64,000 bases of DNA. Origin: Haliscomenobacter sp033763495. GTDB taxonomy: Bacteria; Bacteroidota; Bacteroidia; Chitinophagales; Saprospiraceae. The translations under genes were made by a program, and so were the position numbers. Below are positions 63,953 through 64,000 of the stretch, in pieces. Each line of letters opens with the position of its first letter. Positions within the stretch are counted from its first letter, which is position 1. The stretch spans positions 51,195-115,194 of the forward strand of contig NZ_JANRKL010000029.1 of assembly GCF_033763495.1 (NCBI RefSeq), in the 5' to 3' direction. The notes beneath the pieces were generated by a model, which was not told the DNA's origin, did not search any database, and was given only the letters and a program-made list of their open reading frames with translations.

Positions 63953-64000
63953 GCTACCGCAGCGACTTAGACGTAATCGCATCTAAGTCGCTGCGGTAGC
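63953..64000. repeat. Perfect 19-bp inverted repeat at window end
   Basis: GCTACCGCAGCGACTTAGA (63953-63971) and its exact complement at 63982-64000 with a 10-base loop; GTTGAGG words precede it (63907-63952), so the arms probably extend beyond the window. Same GCTACCGCAG core as the repeats at 1.3 and 14.5 kb. Confidence 0.85.

Overview
The window looks like chromosome from a Bacteroidota bacterium, most likely of the Saprospirales type (Haliscomenobacter/Lewinella-like). The evidence is a complete 2,454-residue SprA (type IX secretion/gliding translocon), promoter boxes of the Bacteroidota form TAnnTTTG, a CzcA-TolC fusion pump, DUF5777/DUF6702/DUF2202 genes, a XisH/XisI pair and an EAD-NACHT protein. 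The genus is an inference; no rRNA or tRNA gene was seen to anchor it.

Layout. 1-2.7 kb: the end of a YncE-like surface protein, a glutathione peroxidase lipoprotein, and DUF6702 and DUF2202 proteins. 2.8-9.5 kb: a heavy-metal export operon (small His-rich protein, CzcA fused to TolC, CzcB adaptor, haem-binding protein). 9.7-11.8 kb: a cytochrome-type lipoprotein, YceI and DUF5777 barrel cluster. 11.9-17.3 kb (minus): M43 metalloprotease, TPM/TPM/LemA cluster, MeaB and enoyl-CoA hydratase. 17.4-19.1 kb: cysteine synthesis (EpsC, CysM). 19.2-27.4 kb (minus): sprA and ruvA. 27.6-28.3 kb: xisH/xisI. 28.4-34.5 kb: housekeeping (purD, peptide transporter, prfA, tsaB) and two paralogous ArsR-type regulators. 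34.5-39.2 kb: two unknown proteins, a GH3-type adenylate-forming enzyme and Hsp20. 39.6-44.6 kb (minus): a two-gene defence-type operon, an MmeI-like fused restriction-modification enzyme followed 10 bases later by an EAD11-like/NACHT/membrane NTPase. 44.6-49.8 kb: FtsX permease and a NarL-type two-component pair. 50.3-57.6 kb: AddA/RecB-like helicase, hpt, SdiA-regulated lipoprotein, odhB, DinB, DUF2892 and a 35-residue membrane peptide. 57.8-63.9 kb: a three-gene operon of unknown exported proteins with two large tandem paralogues.

The most notable signals are: (1) the MmeI-like/NACHT operon, with a Walker A Thr-to-Ile change in the NACHT protein and a compositional mosaic through the methylase/target-recognition part of the restriction enzyme; (2) at least nine long, nearly perfect intergenic inverted repeats with unrelated arms, most built from reiterated short words, two sharing a loop motif and three sharing a GCTACCGCAG core; (3) a likely independent structured RNA at 49.8-50.0 kb; (4) paired GCCAAAATGGC operators before hsp20; (5) the duplicated 57.8-63.9 kb exported-protein operon, whose two paralogues differ strongly in base composition.
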